From the NCBI RefSeq assembly GCF_014268815.2, contig NZ_JABWRE020000001.1:5027001-5091000 (forward strand): a stretch of DNA of 64,000 nt, read 5' to 3'. The position numbers and the translations under genes were made by a program. Position 1 is the stretch's first letter; every line of letters starts with the position of its first letter. The stretch comes from Pseudomonas urmiensis (lineage in GTDB: Bacteria; Pseudomonadota; Gammaproteobacteria; Pseudomonadales; Pseudomonadaceae). Shown here piece after piece: positions 44,958-56,501 of this stretch. The notes beneath the pieces were generated by a model. It made no database searches. It worked only from the letters and a program-made list of their open reading frames with translations, and was not told the DNA's origin.

Positions 44958-46055
44958 ATGCCGGAACACCATTCGTCTGCTTGTCCGCCTGCCGAGCTTG
45001 AGGCGCGCTTGCGTCTGCATCGGCTGCCCGAGGTGGGTCTGCGGCGCTTTCAAACGCTGATCGAAGCTTTCGGCAGTGCCTCTTCGGCACTCAGTGCGCC
45101 GGCCACCGCGTGGCGTACGTTGGGCATTCCCGCAGCCGCCTGCGAAGCGCGCCGCAGCCCTGAGGTGCGCGATGGTGCAAGTGCCGCAATGGCCTGGCTA
45201 GAGCGGCCTGGCCAGCATTTACTGATGTGGGACCAGCCGGGTTATCCACCGCTGCTGGGCGAAATCGACGATGCCCCGCCGCTGCTTTTTGTCGCCGGTA
45301 ACCCAGCCCTGCTCGAGCGCCCGCAGCTGGCGATCGTCGGCAGTCGCAGGGCGACACCGCCTGCGCTGGATAACGCGGCGATGTTCTCGCGCTACCTGGC
45401 CAAGGCCGGATTTACCATCACCAGCGGCTTGGCGGTGGGCGTCGACGGTGCCGCTCATCGGGCCGCATTGGAGGCAGGCGGGAGCACGATTGGGGTGCTG
45501 GGCACGGGCTTGGAAAAACTTTATCCACAGCGCCACCAGTCGCTCGCCCAGGCGATGATCGAGCGCGGTAGTGCGGTGGTTTCCGAGTTCCCACTGGACG
45601 CCGGCCCGTTGCCTGCCAACTTCCCTCGCCGCAACCGGATCATCAGCGGCCTGTCGTTGGGCGTGCTGGTGGTTGAGGCGAGCCTGGCCAGTGGCTCGTT
45701 GATCAGCGCGCGGCTGGCAGCTGAGCAAGGCCGTGAGGTGTACGCGCTGCCTGGCTCCATCCACCACCCTGGCGCCAAGGGCTGTCACCAACTGATTCGC
45801 GACGGCGCCTTGTTGGTAGAGAGCGTGGAACAGATCCTCGACAGTCTGCGCGGTTGGCAGAACCTGCCTCCTGCGCCTGTGGATAAGCCTGCCCATCCCC
45901 TGCTCGCCTTGTTGCATGCCCAGCCGCAGACCAGCGAGAGCCTGGCGCGCAGCAGCGGCCAGCCCATGGCGCAGGTGTTGGCCAGCCTCACCGAGCTTGA
46001 GCTTGAAGGGCGGGTCAGCAATGAAGCTGGGCGTTGGTTTGCGCGGTCCGGCTAA
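44958..46055 (+). CDS. dprA: DNA-processing protein DprA
   Basis: Binds incoming single-stranded DNA and loads RecA in transformation. 365 residues: N-terminal SAM-like helices, a Rossmann-like DprA core with [14 protein letters not shown] (about 117), [15 protein letters not shown] (about 155) and [22 protein letters not shown], and a C-terminal winged-helix DML1-like region. The gene is complete, although natural competence is not usual in P. putida. The 209-base gap to def holds DnaA-like boxes (44892-44911). Confidence 0.94.
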   Translation: MPEHHSSACPPAELEARLRLHRLPEVGLRRFQTLIEAFGSASSALSAPATAWRTLGIPAAACEARRSPEVRDGASAAMAWLERPGQHLLMWDQPGYPPLLGEIDDAPPLLFVAGNPALLERPQLAIVGSRRATPPALDNAAMFSRYLAKAGFTITSGLAVGVDGAAHRAALEAGGSTIGVLGTGLEKLYPQRHQSLAQAMIERGSAVVSEFPLDAGPLPANFPRRNRIISGLSLGVLVVEASLASGSLISARLAAEQGREVYALPGSIHHPGAKGCHQLIRDGALLVESVEQILDSLRGWQNLPPAPVDKPAHPLLALLHAQPQTSESLARSSGQPMAQVLASLTELELEGRVSNEAGRWFARSG

Positions 46056-46093
46056 GTAAACTGCAGATCAGCTTTATATGCGGAGAGACAGCA

Positions 46094-46651
46094 ATGGTGA
46101 GCAGTTGGCGTGTGCAACAAGCCGCACGGGAGATTCGGGCGGGCGCGGTGATTGCCTATCCGACGGAAGCGGTCTGGGGCCTGGGCTGCGACCCGTGGAA
46201 CGAAGACGCGGTGTATCGCCTGCTGGCGCTCAAGTCGCGGCCTGTGGATAAAGGCCTGATTCTGGTTGCCGACAACATTCACCAGTTCGACTTCCTGTTC
46301 GAAGACTTCCCCGAAGACTGGATCGAGCGCATGAGCAGCACCTGGCCCGGGCCTAATACCTGGCTGGTGCCGCATCAAGGCTTGTTGCCCGAGTGGGTGA
46401 CCGGGCAGCACGATACGGTGGCGTTGCGGGTCAGCGATCATCCGCTGGTGCGCGAGTTGTGTGCGCTGGTCGGGCCGTTGATCTCGACATCCGCCAACCC
46501 GGGGGGGCGGCCAGCGGCCAAGAGCCGGTTGCGCGTCGAGCAGTATTTCCGCGGCCAGCTGGACCTGGTGCTGGGCGGGGCGCTGGGGGGGCGGAAGAAT
46601 CCGAGTGTGATTCGTGATCTGGCCACCGGTGAAGTGGTTCGCGCGGGCTGA
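46094..46651 (+). CDS. tsaC: L-threonylcarbamoyladenylate synthase (YrdC/TsaC family)
   Basis: Makes the threonylcarbamoyl-AMP used for the t6A37 modification of tRNA. The start ATG 46094 ([20 protein letters not shown]) gives 185 residues. The YrdC motifs [26 protein letters not shown] and [11 protein letters not shown] are complete. It lies 38 bases after dprA, the common pairing in gamma-proteobacteria. Confidence 0.95.
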   Translation: MVSSWRVQQAAREIRAGAVIAYPTEAVWGLGCDPWNEDAVYRLLALKSRPVDKGLILVADNIHQFDFLFEDFPEDWIERMSSTWPGPNTWLVPHQGLLPEWVTGQHDTVALRVSDHPLVRELCALVGPLISTSANPGGRPAAKSRLRVEQYFRGQLDLVLGGALGGRKNPSVIRDLATGEVVRAG

Positions 46652-46708
46652 AATCGGCATTCTGGGGCCAATGCAGTCAGGTAAGGAATTGCCGTTGCGT
46701 GGAGCCTT

Positions 46709-46816
46709 ATCGCGGGGCAAGCCCGCTCCCACGTGGATGCTCAATGGCGCGAATTCGTGAGGGTTGCGGCTATGACGTGGGAGCTATCACGTGGGAGCGG
46801 GCTTGCCCCGCGATAG
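46709..46816. repeat. Inverted REP pair
   Basis: atcgcggggcaagcccgctc and its facing copy about 70 bases later, with part of a third unit (cgtgggagctatcacgtggg) between. The stretch 46817-46994 that follows holds no recognised gene. Confidence 0.88.
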
Positions 46817-46994
46817 TGTCTGTGTGAACAACGAAACAGTGCTAGCGCAGCCCCCAGATTTTTCTGAATTTGTCTTATATGGCTGTCCCAACGGCATTCA
46901 GGGAAATATCCTACGCACGCTGTCGAACGCCGTTACCTTCTCAGTGGGAACTCGTACCTCTAGGCTTCATTTCGTCGCTGAATAACTCGGCGAT

Positions 46995-47136
46995 GGGGTG
47001 TGGTAACCCCACTGGAATAGGTATCAGAGTCGTCTATGGCGGCTGTGCGCGGGAGGCTTGCGAGCCTGCCGGGTCTGGTACCTCTCCGGTTTACCACCCC
47101 GCGTGCAGCTGCCACCCATTCGTGTGGTAACGGATG
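46995..47136 (+). ncRNA. Candidate structured RNA leader before a DUF3077-type gene
   Basis: Four pairings are visible: a local hairpin GGGGT-GTGGTA-ACCCC (46995-47010); a 16-base stem between 47038-47053 and 47098-47113 with 13 Watson-Crick and 3 G-U pairs; an inner hairpin AGGCT-TGCG-AGCCT (47054-47067); and CATTCG/CGGATG (47117-47136). The structure ends 29 bases before the start codon. The arrangement suggests a cis-regulatory element, but no ligand or mechanism can be read from it. Confidence 0.5.
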
Positions 47137-47165
47137 ATGTGCCAGCTTCAATTATTGAGGTTGCC

Positions 47166-47477
47166 ATGACTAGAAAGCTCGTACCGGATCCGCCACTTCC
47201 TACAACTACCGCTCACCCCTTCGGCCGCTGCGATGCCGGCCACCCGCCGCTGTATTCGGTAAACCCCAACATCCCCATCGAAGACGCCTTGGTCCACGTA
47301 GCCCTGCACCTGCGCTGTGCCTACGAAACAGGCATGCAGGCCATTGATCATCTGCGCGAAGAAGGCCGCGGCATGTTCTGGGCGAACCTGCATGCGGTCG
47401 AGGCGGCTGAGGGGGTGGTTGAAGCGTTGCTCGACAGCTTCGAGTCCGGGACATTGAGCAAGCGATTGGCGGTCTGA
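47166..47477 (+). CDS. DUF3077-type small protein
   Basis: 103 residues, starting MTRKLVPDPPLPTTTAHPFG, with GAGG 5 bases before the ATG. The pattern of an N-terminal VPDPP motif, a central alpha-helical region (EDALVHVALHLRCAYETGMQAI) and FWANLHAVEAAEGVVEALL matches the DUF3077 family known mainly from Pseudomonas. No membrane segment. The function is unknown. An unusual structured leader precedes it and REP pairs lie on both sides. Confidence 0.82.
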   Translation: MTRKLVPDPPLPTTTAHPFGRCDAGHPPLYSVNPNIPIEDALVHVALHLRCAYETGMQAIDHLREEGRGMFWANLHAVEAAEGVVEALLDSFESGTLSKRLAV

Positions 47478-47484
47478 GTTGACG

Positions 47485-47580
47485 CTATCGCGGGGCAAGC
47501 CCGCTCCCACGTGGGCCATAAGTACCGCGAAAATCTTCGGGGTCACACTTATAACGTGGGAGCGGGCTTGCCCCGCGATT
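47485..47580. repeat. Inverted REP pair
   Basis: ctatcgcggggcaagcccgc facing gcgggcttgccccgcgatt, 47 bases apart, between the DUF3077-type gene and the convergent qor gene. Confidence 0.9.
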
Positions 47581-47590
47581 GGGCCGCTAA

Positions 47591-49630
<2,040 letters not shown>

Positions 49631-49656
49631 GCCCTGTGGATAACCGAGGAGCCCTC

Positions 49657-50481
49657 ATGGACCAGTACGTCGTTTTCGGCAACCCGATCGGCCACAGCAA
49701 GTCGCCGTTGATCCATCGCCTGTTCGCCGACCAGACCGGCCAGGACATCGAGTACAACACGCTGCTGGCGCCACTGGATGACTTCAGCGACTGCGCCCGG
49801 GGCTTCTTCAAGCAGGGCAGCGGCGCCAACGTCACGGTGCCGTTCAAGGAAGAGGCCTATCGCCTGTGCGACAGCCTGACCCCACGAGCCCAGCGCGCTG
49901 GCGCGGTGAATACGCTGAGCAAGCTGGCCGATGGCACGTTGCAGGGCGATAACACCGACGGTGCGGGCCTGGTGCGTGACCTGACAGTGAATGCTGGGGT
50001 CGAGCTGACGGGCAAGCGCATCCTCATCCTCGGTGCCGGCGGCGCCGTGCGTGGGGTGTTGGAGCCGCTTCTGGCGCATAACCCGCAGTCGGTGGTGATC
50101 GCAAACCGCACGGTGGAAAAGGCTGAACAGCTGGCGCAGGAGTTCGATGAACTTGGGCCTGTGGTCGCCAGTGGTTTTGCCTGGTTGCAGGAGCCGGTCG
50201 ACCTGATCATCAATGCAACTTCCGCGAGCCTGGCGGGCGAGATGCCAGCGATTGCCGAGAGCTTGGTCGAGGCGGGGCGCACGGTGTGCTACGACATGAT
50301 GTATGGCAAGGAGCCAACCCCGTTTTGCCAATGGGCCAGCCGGTTAGGCGCCGCGCAGGTATTGGATGGGTTGGGGATGCTGGCGGAGCAGGCGGCTGAG
50401 GCGTTTTTCATCTGGCGCGGGGTTCGTCCCGAGACCGGGCCGGTGTTGGATGAGCTGCGTCGGCAGTTGGCGCGCGGCTGA
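49657..50481 (+). CDS. aroE: Shikimate dehydrogenase
   Basis: NADPH-dependent reduction of 3-dehydroshikimate in aromatic amino-acid synthesis. The start ATG 49657 ([20 protein letters not shown]) gives 274 residues. Motifs: GHSKSP (shikimate binding), NVTVPFKE with the catalytic Lys, GDNTDG, and the Rossmann loop GAGGAVRGV (about 128). RBS GAGGAG precedes the ATG. Confidence 0.96.
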   Translation: MDQYVVFGNPIGHSKSPLIHRLFADQTGQDIEYNTLLAPLDDFSDCARGFFKQGSGANVTVPFKEEAYRLCDSLTPRAQRAGAVNTLSKLADGTLQGDNTDGAGLVRDLTVNAGVELTGKRILILGAGGAVRGVLEPLLAHNPQSVVIANRTVEKAEQLAQEFDELGPVVASGFAWLQEPVDLIINATSASLAGEMPAIAESLVEAGRTVCYDMMYGKEPTPFCQWASRLGAAQVLDGLGMLAEQAAEAFFIWRGVRPETGPVLDELRRQLARG

Positions 50482-50510
50482 ATTTGAGATGTTGGGGCCG
50501 CTTTGCGGCC

Positions 50511-50579
50511 CTTCGCGGGGCAAGCCCGCTCCCACGTGAGTTCACGTTGTCCCTGTGGGAGCGGGCTTGCCCCGCGATG
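50511..50579. repeat. Inverted REP pair
   Basis: cttcgcggggcaagcccgct facing agcgggcttgccccgcgat between convergent aroE and the SulP gene. It is preceded by a short ggccgctttgcggcc hairpin. Confidence 0.9.
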
Positions 50580-50585
50580 TGGGTC

Positions 50586-52151
50586 TCACTCTTCAAAGCG
50601 GATCGGACACAACTCAGCCCCTTCCAGCTTCTGCAACTCTTCAACCACCTGCGGCCGCGCCCTTTGCAGGGTCAGGCTGCCGCCATTACGGCCTAATCTC
50701 CGCGCCTCGCGGTGCAGCATGTCGACCCCTGAGTAATCGATGAAGTTGACCTGCCGCGCATCGATCACCACATGCGGCCCCTGGCAGCGCTGCAAGCGCA
50801 CCTGCAGGTAATGCGCGGCGCCAAAGAAGATCGACCCGCCCACCCGCAGCACATCCGCCTGCCCTTCTCGACTCTGCTGCACCCGTGGCCGCGAGGTGCG
50901 CTTGAGGTAGAAGAACAGCGACGCCAGCACCCCTGCATAGATCGCTGTCTGCAATTCCAGGAGCAGCGTGGCGGCAGCTGTCAGCGCCATCACCAGAAAC
51001 TCGGCACGGCTGACCCGGAACAACGCACGAATGCCGCGATGATCCACCAAGCCCCAGCAGATCAACAAAATGCTCCCGGCCATGGCCGGAATCGGCAAAT
51101 GCGCGATCAACCCGGCGCCGGTTACCGCGAACAGCGCCACCCACAGTGCCGAGAACACCCCGGCCATGGGCGAGCGGGCGCCGGCCTCGTAGCTCAGGCC
51201 GGAACGGGTGAAAGACCCCGACGACAGGTAGCCGGAGAACACCGCCCCGACCATGTTCGACAGGCCTTGGGCGCGGATCTCTTGGTTGGCGTCGATCAGT
51301 TGTTCGGAGCGCGCCGACAGCGAGCGGGCGATGGACAGGCTGGTCACCAGGCCGAGCATGCCGATCGCCACGGCGCTGGGGAGCAGGCGCAGGATCAGTT
51401 CCAGGTCCAGCAGTGGCAGCGGGCTCAGTGGCGGCAGTTGGCCAATGAACGCCGGCACCCGTGGCACGTGGCCGAACATGCTCGGCATCAGCCAAGCAGC
51501 CAGGCTGACCACGATCAGACTTATCAACAGGCTGGGCCAGCGCGGGCGCAGCAGCTTGATTACGATGCCTATCAACAATGTGGCCAGGCCCAGGCTTAGC
51601 GATGGCAGGTCGACCTCCCCGGCATGGGCAAGCAGATCCTGGAGGGTTTTTAGCGCTGTAGCCTGGCTGGGCAGGTCCATGCCCAGTAGGTTTGGCAGTT
51701 GGCCCAGGGCGATGACGATAGCCGCGCCGAGGGTGAAGCCGAGGACCACCGAATGCGAGACGAAGTTGACCAGCGCACCGAAGCGCAGCAGCCCGAGTAA
51801 TAGTTGGAAGGCGCCGCCGAGGAAAGTCAGCAGCAGGATCAGGGTGACGTAGTCGGCGCTGCCGCTGACGGCCAGGGGGCTGATGCTGGTGTAGAGAACG
51901 ATCGAGATTGCCGCGGTGGGGCCGCAGATCAGGTGCCAGGATGAGCCCCACAGGCAGGCGATCAGCACCGGCACGATGGCGGCGTACAAGCCGTATTCAG
52001 CGGGCAGGCCGGCGATCAGGGCGTAGGCGATCGATTGCGGCAGAGCCAGGATCGCACCGCTGAGGCCGACCAGCAGGTCCTGGCGCAGGCTACGGCGCGA
52101 TTGCCGGGGGAGCCAGGCGAGGAACGGCAGCAGGTGGGTCAGGCGGGGCAT
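50586..52151 (-). CDS. SulP-family sulfate/anion transporter with STAS domain
   Basis: Inner-membrane anion carrier. 521 residues: about 12 membrane segments (residues 25-390) and a C-terminal STAS domain (about 420-515, VVIDARQVNFIDYSGVDMLHREARRL). SulP marks include GLPAEYGLYAAIVPVLIACLWG and AGARSPMAGVFSALW. Located next to choline-sulfate genes, it may take up or release sulfate, or import choline sulfate; specificity cannot be read from sequence. Confidence 0.9.
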   Translation of the reverse strand: MPRLTHLLPFLAWLPRQSRRSLRQDLLVGLSGAILALPQSIAYALIAGLPAEYGLYAAIVPVLIACLWGSSWHLICGPTAAISIVLYTSISPLAVSGSADYVTLILLLTFLGGAFQLLLGLLRFGALVNFVSHSVVLGFTLGAAIVIALGQLPNLLGMDLPSQATALKTLQDLLAHAGEVDLPSLSLGLATLLIGIVIKLLRPRWPSLLISLIVVSLAAWLMPSMFGHVPRVPAFIGQLPPLSPLPLLDLELILRLLPSAVAIGMLGLVTSLSIARSLSARSEQLIDANQEIRAQGLSNMVGAVFSGYLSSGSFTRSGLSYEAGARSPMAGVFSALWVALFAVTGAGLIAHLPIPAMAGSILLICWGLVDHRGIRALFRVSRAEFLVMALTAAATLLLELQTAIYAGVLASLFFYLKRTSRPRVQQSREGQADVLRVGGSIFFGAAHYLQVRLQRCQGPHVVIDARQVNFIDYSGVDMLHREARRLGRNGGSLTLQRARPQVVEELQKLEGAELCPIRFEE

Positions 52152-52188
52152 GGCGATCTATCCAAGGTTTGCAGTGTTTGAGCGGGCG

Positions 52189-52266
52189 CTATCGCGGGGC
52201 AAGCCCGCTGCCACGAATTACCCCTAGGTAAAGGGATGTTGCGTGGGAGCGGGCTTGCCCCGCGAT
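52189..52266. repeat. Inverted REP pair
   Basis: atcgcggggcaagcccgctg facing gagcgggcttgccccgcgat, between the SulP gene and the ChoX-type gene on the same strand. It may separate their expression. Confidence 0.88.
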
Positions 52267-52276
52267 GAAAGCGCCA

Positions 52277-53203
52277 CTATAGCTTGGCTTTGACCGCCGT
52301 CAGCGCATCACCACCCTCTTTCGCCGTCACTCCAGCCAACCACCCCTGCAGCCGCTCGGGATGCACCTTCAGCCAGTCCTTGGCCGCCACATCGAAGCTC
52401 ACTTTGTTATCCACAACCTGCGCCATGATGCTGTTCTCCATGTCCAGATCGAAGCTCAGGTTCGCCAGTAGCTTCGCTGCATTGGGGCAGGCTTGTGGAT
52501 AACCCTTGCGCACCAAGGTGTACACCTCGCCTTTACTGCCAAACCACTGCTCGCCGCCGGTGAGGTAATGCATCTTCAACTTCACATTCATCGGATGCGG
52601 GGTCCAGCCGAGGAAGGTGATGAATTGGTGCTTCTTCACTGCCCGCTCAACCTGGGTGAGCATTGCCTGTTCACTGGACTCGACCAGTTTCCATTTGCCC
52701 AGGTCGAACTGGTTTTTTTCGATGATTTCTTTGAGCGATAGGTTAGCCGGCGCCCCAGAGCCGATCCCATACACCTTGTTGTCGAACTGTGCGGCATGTT
52801 TTTGCAGGTCGGCGAAGTCCTTGACCCCGGCATCCCACACGTAATCAGGTACCGCCAGGGTGAACTCGGTGCCTTGCAGGTTGCGGCTGAGTTTCTGCAC
52901 ATCGCCGTTGGCGATGAACTTGTCATGAAAGCCTTGGTGCGCGGGCATCCAGTTGCCGAGGAAGGCATCGACCTTGCCGTCCTTGAGGCCGCCATAGATG
53001 ATTGGCACCGCCAGGCTGTCGATCTTCACCTGATAACCCAGGCTTTCCAGGAGCAAGCGGGCGACGGCGTTGGTCGAGGCGATATCGCTCCAGCCAGGGT
53101 CGGCCAGTTTGACCGTGCTGCACTGTGCGTCGCTGTCGGCGTTGGCGGTGACCGCGCCCAGGCTCAGGGCCAGGCTGATCATGGCGGTGGAGAATGTGTT
53201 CAT
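52277..53203 (-). CDS. choX: Choline/betaine ABC transporter substrate-binding protein (ChoX-like)
   Basis: Periplasmic binding protein for choline or a related quaternary amine. The start ATG 53203 has AGAGG upstream; 308 residues with a signal peptide (MNTFSTAMISLALSLGAVTANA). The OpuAC-type domain has VKLADPGWSDIASTNAVARLLLESLGY and FLGNWMPAH; aromatic residues such as Trp (DPGW, GNWMP, LGWTPHP) usually form the cation-pi cage. It follows betC by 14 bases, so it most likely brings in choline sulfate or choline for BetC. An ATG at 53221 is an alternative start. Confidence 0.85.
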   Translation of the reverse strand: MNTFSTAMISLALSLGAVTANADSDAQCSTVKLADPGWSDIASTNAVARLLLESLGYQVKIDSLAVPIIYGGLKDGKVDAFLGNWMPAHQGFHDKFIANGDVQKLSRNLQGTEFTLAVPDYVWDAGVKDFADLQKHAAQFDNKVYGIGSGAPANLSLKEIIEKNQFDLGKWKLVESSEQAMLTQVERAVKKHQFITFLGWTPHPMNVKLKMHYLTGGEQWFGSKGEVYTLVRKGYPQACPNAAKLLANLSFDLDMENSIMAQVVDNKVSFDVAAKDWLKVHPERLQGWLAGVTAKEGGDALTAVKAKL

Positions 53204-53217
53204 GGCGGCCTCTTTAC

Positions 53218-54735
53218 TCAATCGATAGGTGCGGGCTGTGGATAACGTGCCTTGCGCTCGAGGTCGTCGAGATCGATGTGATTGCGCATGTACTGTTGGC
53301 TGGCGTCGACCATCGGTTGATGGTCCCAGCTGTTCAGCTTGCCGATGGCCAACGCTTGCGCCACCAAGCGGCGGCGGCGCTGGCTGGCCAGCACCTGCTG
53401 GCGCAGGCTGGGGATATCCCAGCGTTGGCGGGCCTGATCGACAAATGCCTGCAGCAGCGCCTGGTGTTCCGGGCTGCTGGTGAGGTTCTCCCGCTCGTGC
53501 GGGTCGCGGCTCAGGTCATAGAGTAAACAGGGGTCGTCTTCGCTGTACACGAACTTGTATTGGCCGCGGCGAATCATCATCAGTGGACCGACCGTGCCTT
53601 CGGCCATGTACTCGCCGATCACTTCGTCATGGCCGCCCTGCCCTTGCAGATGGCCCAGCAGCGAGCGGCCGTCCAGGTGCAGATCGGCCTGCACCTGGCC
53701 ACCGGCCAGTTCGACCAGGGTTGGCAACAGGTCACAGGTAGACACTGCCGCGCTGACTCGCCCGGCAGCGAACCGCTTGGGTGCATGTACCAGCAGGGGG
53801 ACGCGCGCCGACATCTCGAACCAGTGCATCTTGTACCAAAGGCCACGCTCGCCAAGCATGTCGCCATGATCGCCGGAGAACACGATCAGGGTGTCATCGC
53901 TCAGCCCGCATTCTTCCAGGGTTTGCAGCAGCTTGCCGATGTTGTCGTCGATGTAGCTGCAAGCACCGAAGTAGGCACGGCGGGCGTCGCGGATCTTATC
54001 CACAGGCAGCGGTTTGTCCCACAGGTCGTAGACCTTGAGCAGACGTTGCGAATGCGGGTCTTGCTCGTGCTGCGCCAGCACCTCACCCGGCATAGGGATA
54101 TCCACAGCCTGGTACAGATCCCAATAGTGCTGGGGAATGGTGTACGGATCGTGCGGGTGGGTCATCGACACGGTCAGGCAAAACGGCTTGTCGTCGCCTG
54201 CACGGACATGGTCATAGAGGTATTGGCGGGCCTTGAACACCACCTCTTCATCGAAATCCAACTGGTTGGTGCGCACGCACGGCCCGGCTTGCAGCACCGA
54301 GGACATGTTGTGATACCAGCTGAGGCGCTGCTCGGGTGCGTCCCAGTTCACTGCCCAGCCGTAGTCGGCCGGGTAGATGTCGCTGGTCAGGCGTTCTTCG
54401 TAGCCATGCAACTGGTCCGGCCCACAGAAGTGCATCTTGCCTGACAGCGCCGTGCGGTAGCCGAGGCGGCGCAGGTAGTGGGCGTAGGTAGGCACGTCGG
54501 CGGGGAAATCGGCCGCGTTGTCGTAGGCGCCAATGCGGCTGGGCAGCTGGCCGCTGACCAGGGTGAAGCGCGAGGGCGCACACAGTGGGCTGTTGCAGTA
54601 GGCGGCGTCGAACACCACCGCCTGCTCTGCCAGGCGGCTGAGGTTCGGCATCTTGATCGGCGAAGGGGCGTAGATCGGCAGCATGGGCGCGGCCATCTGG
54701 TCGGCCATGATGAACAGGATATTGGGTCGTTTCAT
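53218..54735 (-). CDS. betC: Choline-sulfatase
   Basis: Hydrolyses choline-O-sulfate to choline and sulfate. The start ATG 54735 (MKRPNILFIMADQMAAPMLP) gives 505 residues. The sulfatase signature CAPSRFTLVSG (about 53-63) has the Cys that is converted to formylglycine; the metal-binding Asp residues are in IMADQ and FSGDHGDMLGERGLWYK. The C-terminal tail (about 440-505) matches the choline-sulfatase extension. Divergent from a LysR gene with a 108-base gap. Confidence 0.94.
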   Translation of the reverse strand: MKRPNILFIMADQMAAPMLPIYAPSPIKMPNLSRLAEQAVVFDAAYCNSPLCAPSRFTLVSGQLPSRIGAYDNAADFPADVPTYAHYLRRLGYRTALSGKMHFCGPDQLHGYEERLTSDIYPADYGWAVNWDAPEQRLSWYHNMSSVLQAGPCVRTNQLDFDEEVVFKARQYLYDHVRAGDDKPFCLTVSMTHPHDPYTIPQHYWDLYQAVDIPMPGEVLAQHEQDPHSQRLLKVYDLWDKPLPVDKIRDARRAYFGACSYIDDNIGKLLQTLEECGLSDDTLIVFSGDHGDMLGERGLWYKMHWFEMSARVPLLVHAPKRFAAGRVSAAVSTCDLLPTLVELAGGQVQADLHLDGRSLLGHLQGQGGHDEVIGEYMAEGTVGPLMMIRRGQYKFVYSEDDPCLLYDLSRDPHERENLTSSPEHQALLQAFVDQARQRWDIPSLRQQVLASQRRRRLVAQALAIGKLNSWDHQPMVDASQQYMRNHIDLDDLERKARYPQPAPID

Positions 54736-54843
54736 GGTGGCTTCCATCGTCGAGAGTTATGCGAGCGGCTTGCGATCGAGGATGCGACTGTGGATAACAT
54801 GGGTAAAGCCCATGGCGGGCAATGACTAGGATTAGCTGAGCTT

Positions 54844-55743
54844 ATGTTTGAGCACCTTGCCGAGTTGTCGCTGGATACCTTGCGGGTGTTCGAGGCCGCT
54901 GCCCGTTTGCGCAGCTTCACTGCGGCGGCGCTGGAGTTGGGTACAACCCAGCCGGCGGTGAGCCAGCAGGTCAAGCGCCTGGAGGCGCAGCTAGGCGCGC
55001 GGCTGTTCGACCGGATCTACCGGGGCATTACCCTGACTGAAGCGGGGCAGCTTCTGTTCGAGCAGGTGCATCAAGGTTTGCAGGCGATGGATGAAGGTGT
55101 GGCCCAGGCCAGCGGCCACAGCCAGCGTGAAGTGCTGCAGGTGGCGACTGACTTTGCCTTCGCCGCGTTTTGGCTGATGCCACGTTTGCAACGTTTCCAT
55201 GAGGCCTATCCACAGGTGGATGTGAGCCTGGTGACCGGCGAACGCAGCCAGGGCATGTTGCGCCCGGATATCGATGTGGCTGTGTTGTTTGGAGATGGGC
55301 GCTTTCATCAGGGCGAGAGTCGCTGGCTGTTCAATGAAGAGGTTTTTCCGGTTTGCAGCCCACGGCTGATTCATGGCAAACCCTTGTCAGCCGTGGCTTT
55401 GCAACGATTGCCATTGCTGCATTTGCGCGGTGAGCAGGCCAGCCGCTGGTTTGATTGGGCGGGGGTATTTCGCGGCTTGGGTTTGTCCAGCCCGCCGCCG
55501 GCTGGGCAGCTGCGGTTCGACAATTACACCTTGCTGATCCAGGCGGCGATTGCTGGGCAGGGGGTGGCGATTGGCTGGGCGCATCTGGTCGATGGGCTGG
55601 TGGAACAGGGCTTGCTGTGTCGGCCATTGCTGGGCAGTTTGCGCTCGGAGCGTGGCTATTACGTGGTGCTGCCACCGCGTAAGCGGCGTGGGGCGTTGAT
55701 CGAGCGTTTTGTCGATTGGTTGGAACGTGAGCGGCGCATGTGA
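54844..55743 (+). CDS. LysR-family regulator of choline-sulfate genes
   Basis: 299 residues. N-terminal HTH (LRVFEAAARLRSFTAAALELGTTQPAVSQQVKRLEAQLG) of the GcvA-like LysR group and a C-terminal ligand domain. It is divergent from betC-choX, and this pairing is also found beside betC in P. aeruginosa, where the regulator responds to choline sulfate. The gap between them contains a perfect DnaA box (54789-54797) and presumably the operator. Confidence 0.88.
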   Translation: MFEHLAELSLDTLRVFEAAARLRSFTAAALELGTTQPAVSQQVKRLEAQLGARLFDRIYRGITLTEAGQLLFEQVHQGLQAMDEGVAQASGHSQREVLQVATDFAFAAFWLMPRLQRFHEAYPQVDVSLVTGERSQGMLRPDIDVAVLFGDGRFHQGESRWLFNEEVFPVCSPRLIHGKPLSAVALQRLPLLHLRGEQASRWFDWAGVFRGLGLSSPPPAGQLRFDNYTLLIQAAIAGQGVAIGWAHLVDGLVEQGLLCRPLLGSLRSERGYYVVLPPRKRRGALIERFVDWLERERRM

Positions 55744-55750
55744 GGTTTTG

Positions 55751-55834
55751 GGGCTGCTGCGCAGCCCTTCGCGGGCAAGCCCGCTCCCACAGGTTTTTGG
55801 CGCCGAACCGCCATGAAGGGCTGCACAGCAGCCC
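55751..55834. repeat. REP element flanked by GC-rich hairpins
   Basis: A single REP (ttcgcgggcaagcccgctccc, 55768-55790) lies between gggctgctgcgcagccc (55751-55767) and a second hairpin gggctgcacagcagcccc (55817-55834). It separates convergent genes and may act as a terminator. Confidence 0.7.
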
Positions 55835-55840
55835 CAGAAG

Positions 55841-56446
55841 CTATGACACGAAGTTCACATGCTCGCCCCGATGCAGATCCAGCTCCAGGCAATCGACCAT
55901 CCCCGCCGCGACCCCGGCCAAACGCCGCAAAGGCCCAGCGAGCCCCGGCTCCAGCGTTCCATCGGCACTGCGAAAATGCTCGATACCCAGCCCTGGCGCG
56001 TCTTGCGGCGCGTTGATCAACGTCCAATGCAGCCCACTGCGTTGCAGCACATCGACGATCTGATTGGCCTCCTCGACCTGCTGCCCCGGCGTATCCAGCA
56101 CAGCAAAATCGCCCACCAGCAACAGCCGGCGTATAGTCGTGCGCTCAAGCCCAGCCACCAGTGCCTGGCTCATCTGCCGCTGCGCCGGCCAATCGCCGGG
56201 TGCCAGCGCCGAGAGCAAGACGATCACCGCTGACCCTCCAGCCACGCTTTGTTGCGCCTGGTCAGCACTGCCCAGCCCGCCTATCTTGAAGTGCAGGCCC
56301 GGGCGCGGCGCCTGGCGGTTGAGGTCGTCGACCACTGCGGTAACCTCGTGCTGGCGCGACAGCAACTCGACCGCCAGTGCACTGCCAAGGCTGCTCTGGA
56401 TCCCGAACAGGACCAGTTTGAAGACTGGGGTTTCGGCATTTTTCAC
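55841..56446 (-). CDS. NAD(P)-binding Rossmann-fold protein
   Basis: 201 residues from GTG 56446 (M-KNAETPVFKLVLFGIQSSL), with GGGAG 7 bases upstream. A beta-alpha-beta start LFGIQSSLGSALAVELLSRQHEV (about 11-33) resembles the atypical SDR family (NAD-dependent epimerase-like, YwnB/HSCARG-type), but the usual GxxGxxG is altered to GIQSSLG, so cofactor binding is uncertain. No pathway is suggested by the neighbours. Confidence 0.7.
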   Translation of the reverse strand: MKNAETPVFKLVLFGIQSSLGSALAVELLSRQHEVTAVVDDLNRQAPRPGLHFKIGGLGSADQAQQSVAGGSAVIVLLSALAPGDWPAQRQMSQALVAGLERTTIRRLLLVGDFAVLDTPGQQVEEANQIVDVLQRSGLHWTLINAPQDAPGLGIEHFRSADGTLEPGLAGPLRRLAGVAAGMVDCLELDLHRGEHVNFVS

Positions 56447-56501
56447 CTGATCGCTCCCTGTGCCGGTGGGGGTGATCGTTGGACCGCATTCAGGAGTTAT
56501 C

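Noticed and set aside
46817..46994. Possible small gene upstream of the structured leader
   Set aside because: Open frames here are short, lack a ribosome-binding site and do not resemble known proteins. The AACGGC/GCCGTT pair (46890-46934) might be extra leader structure but is weak.
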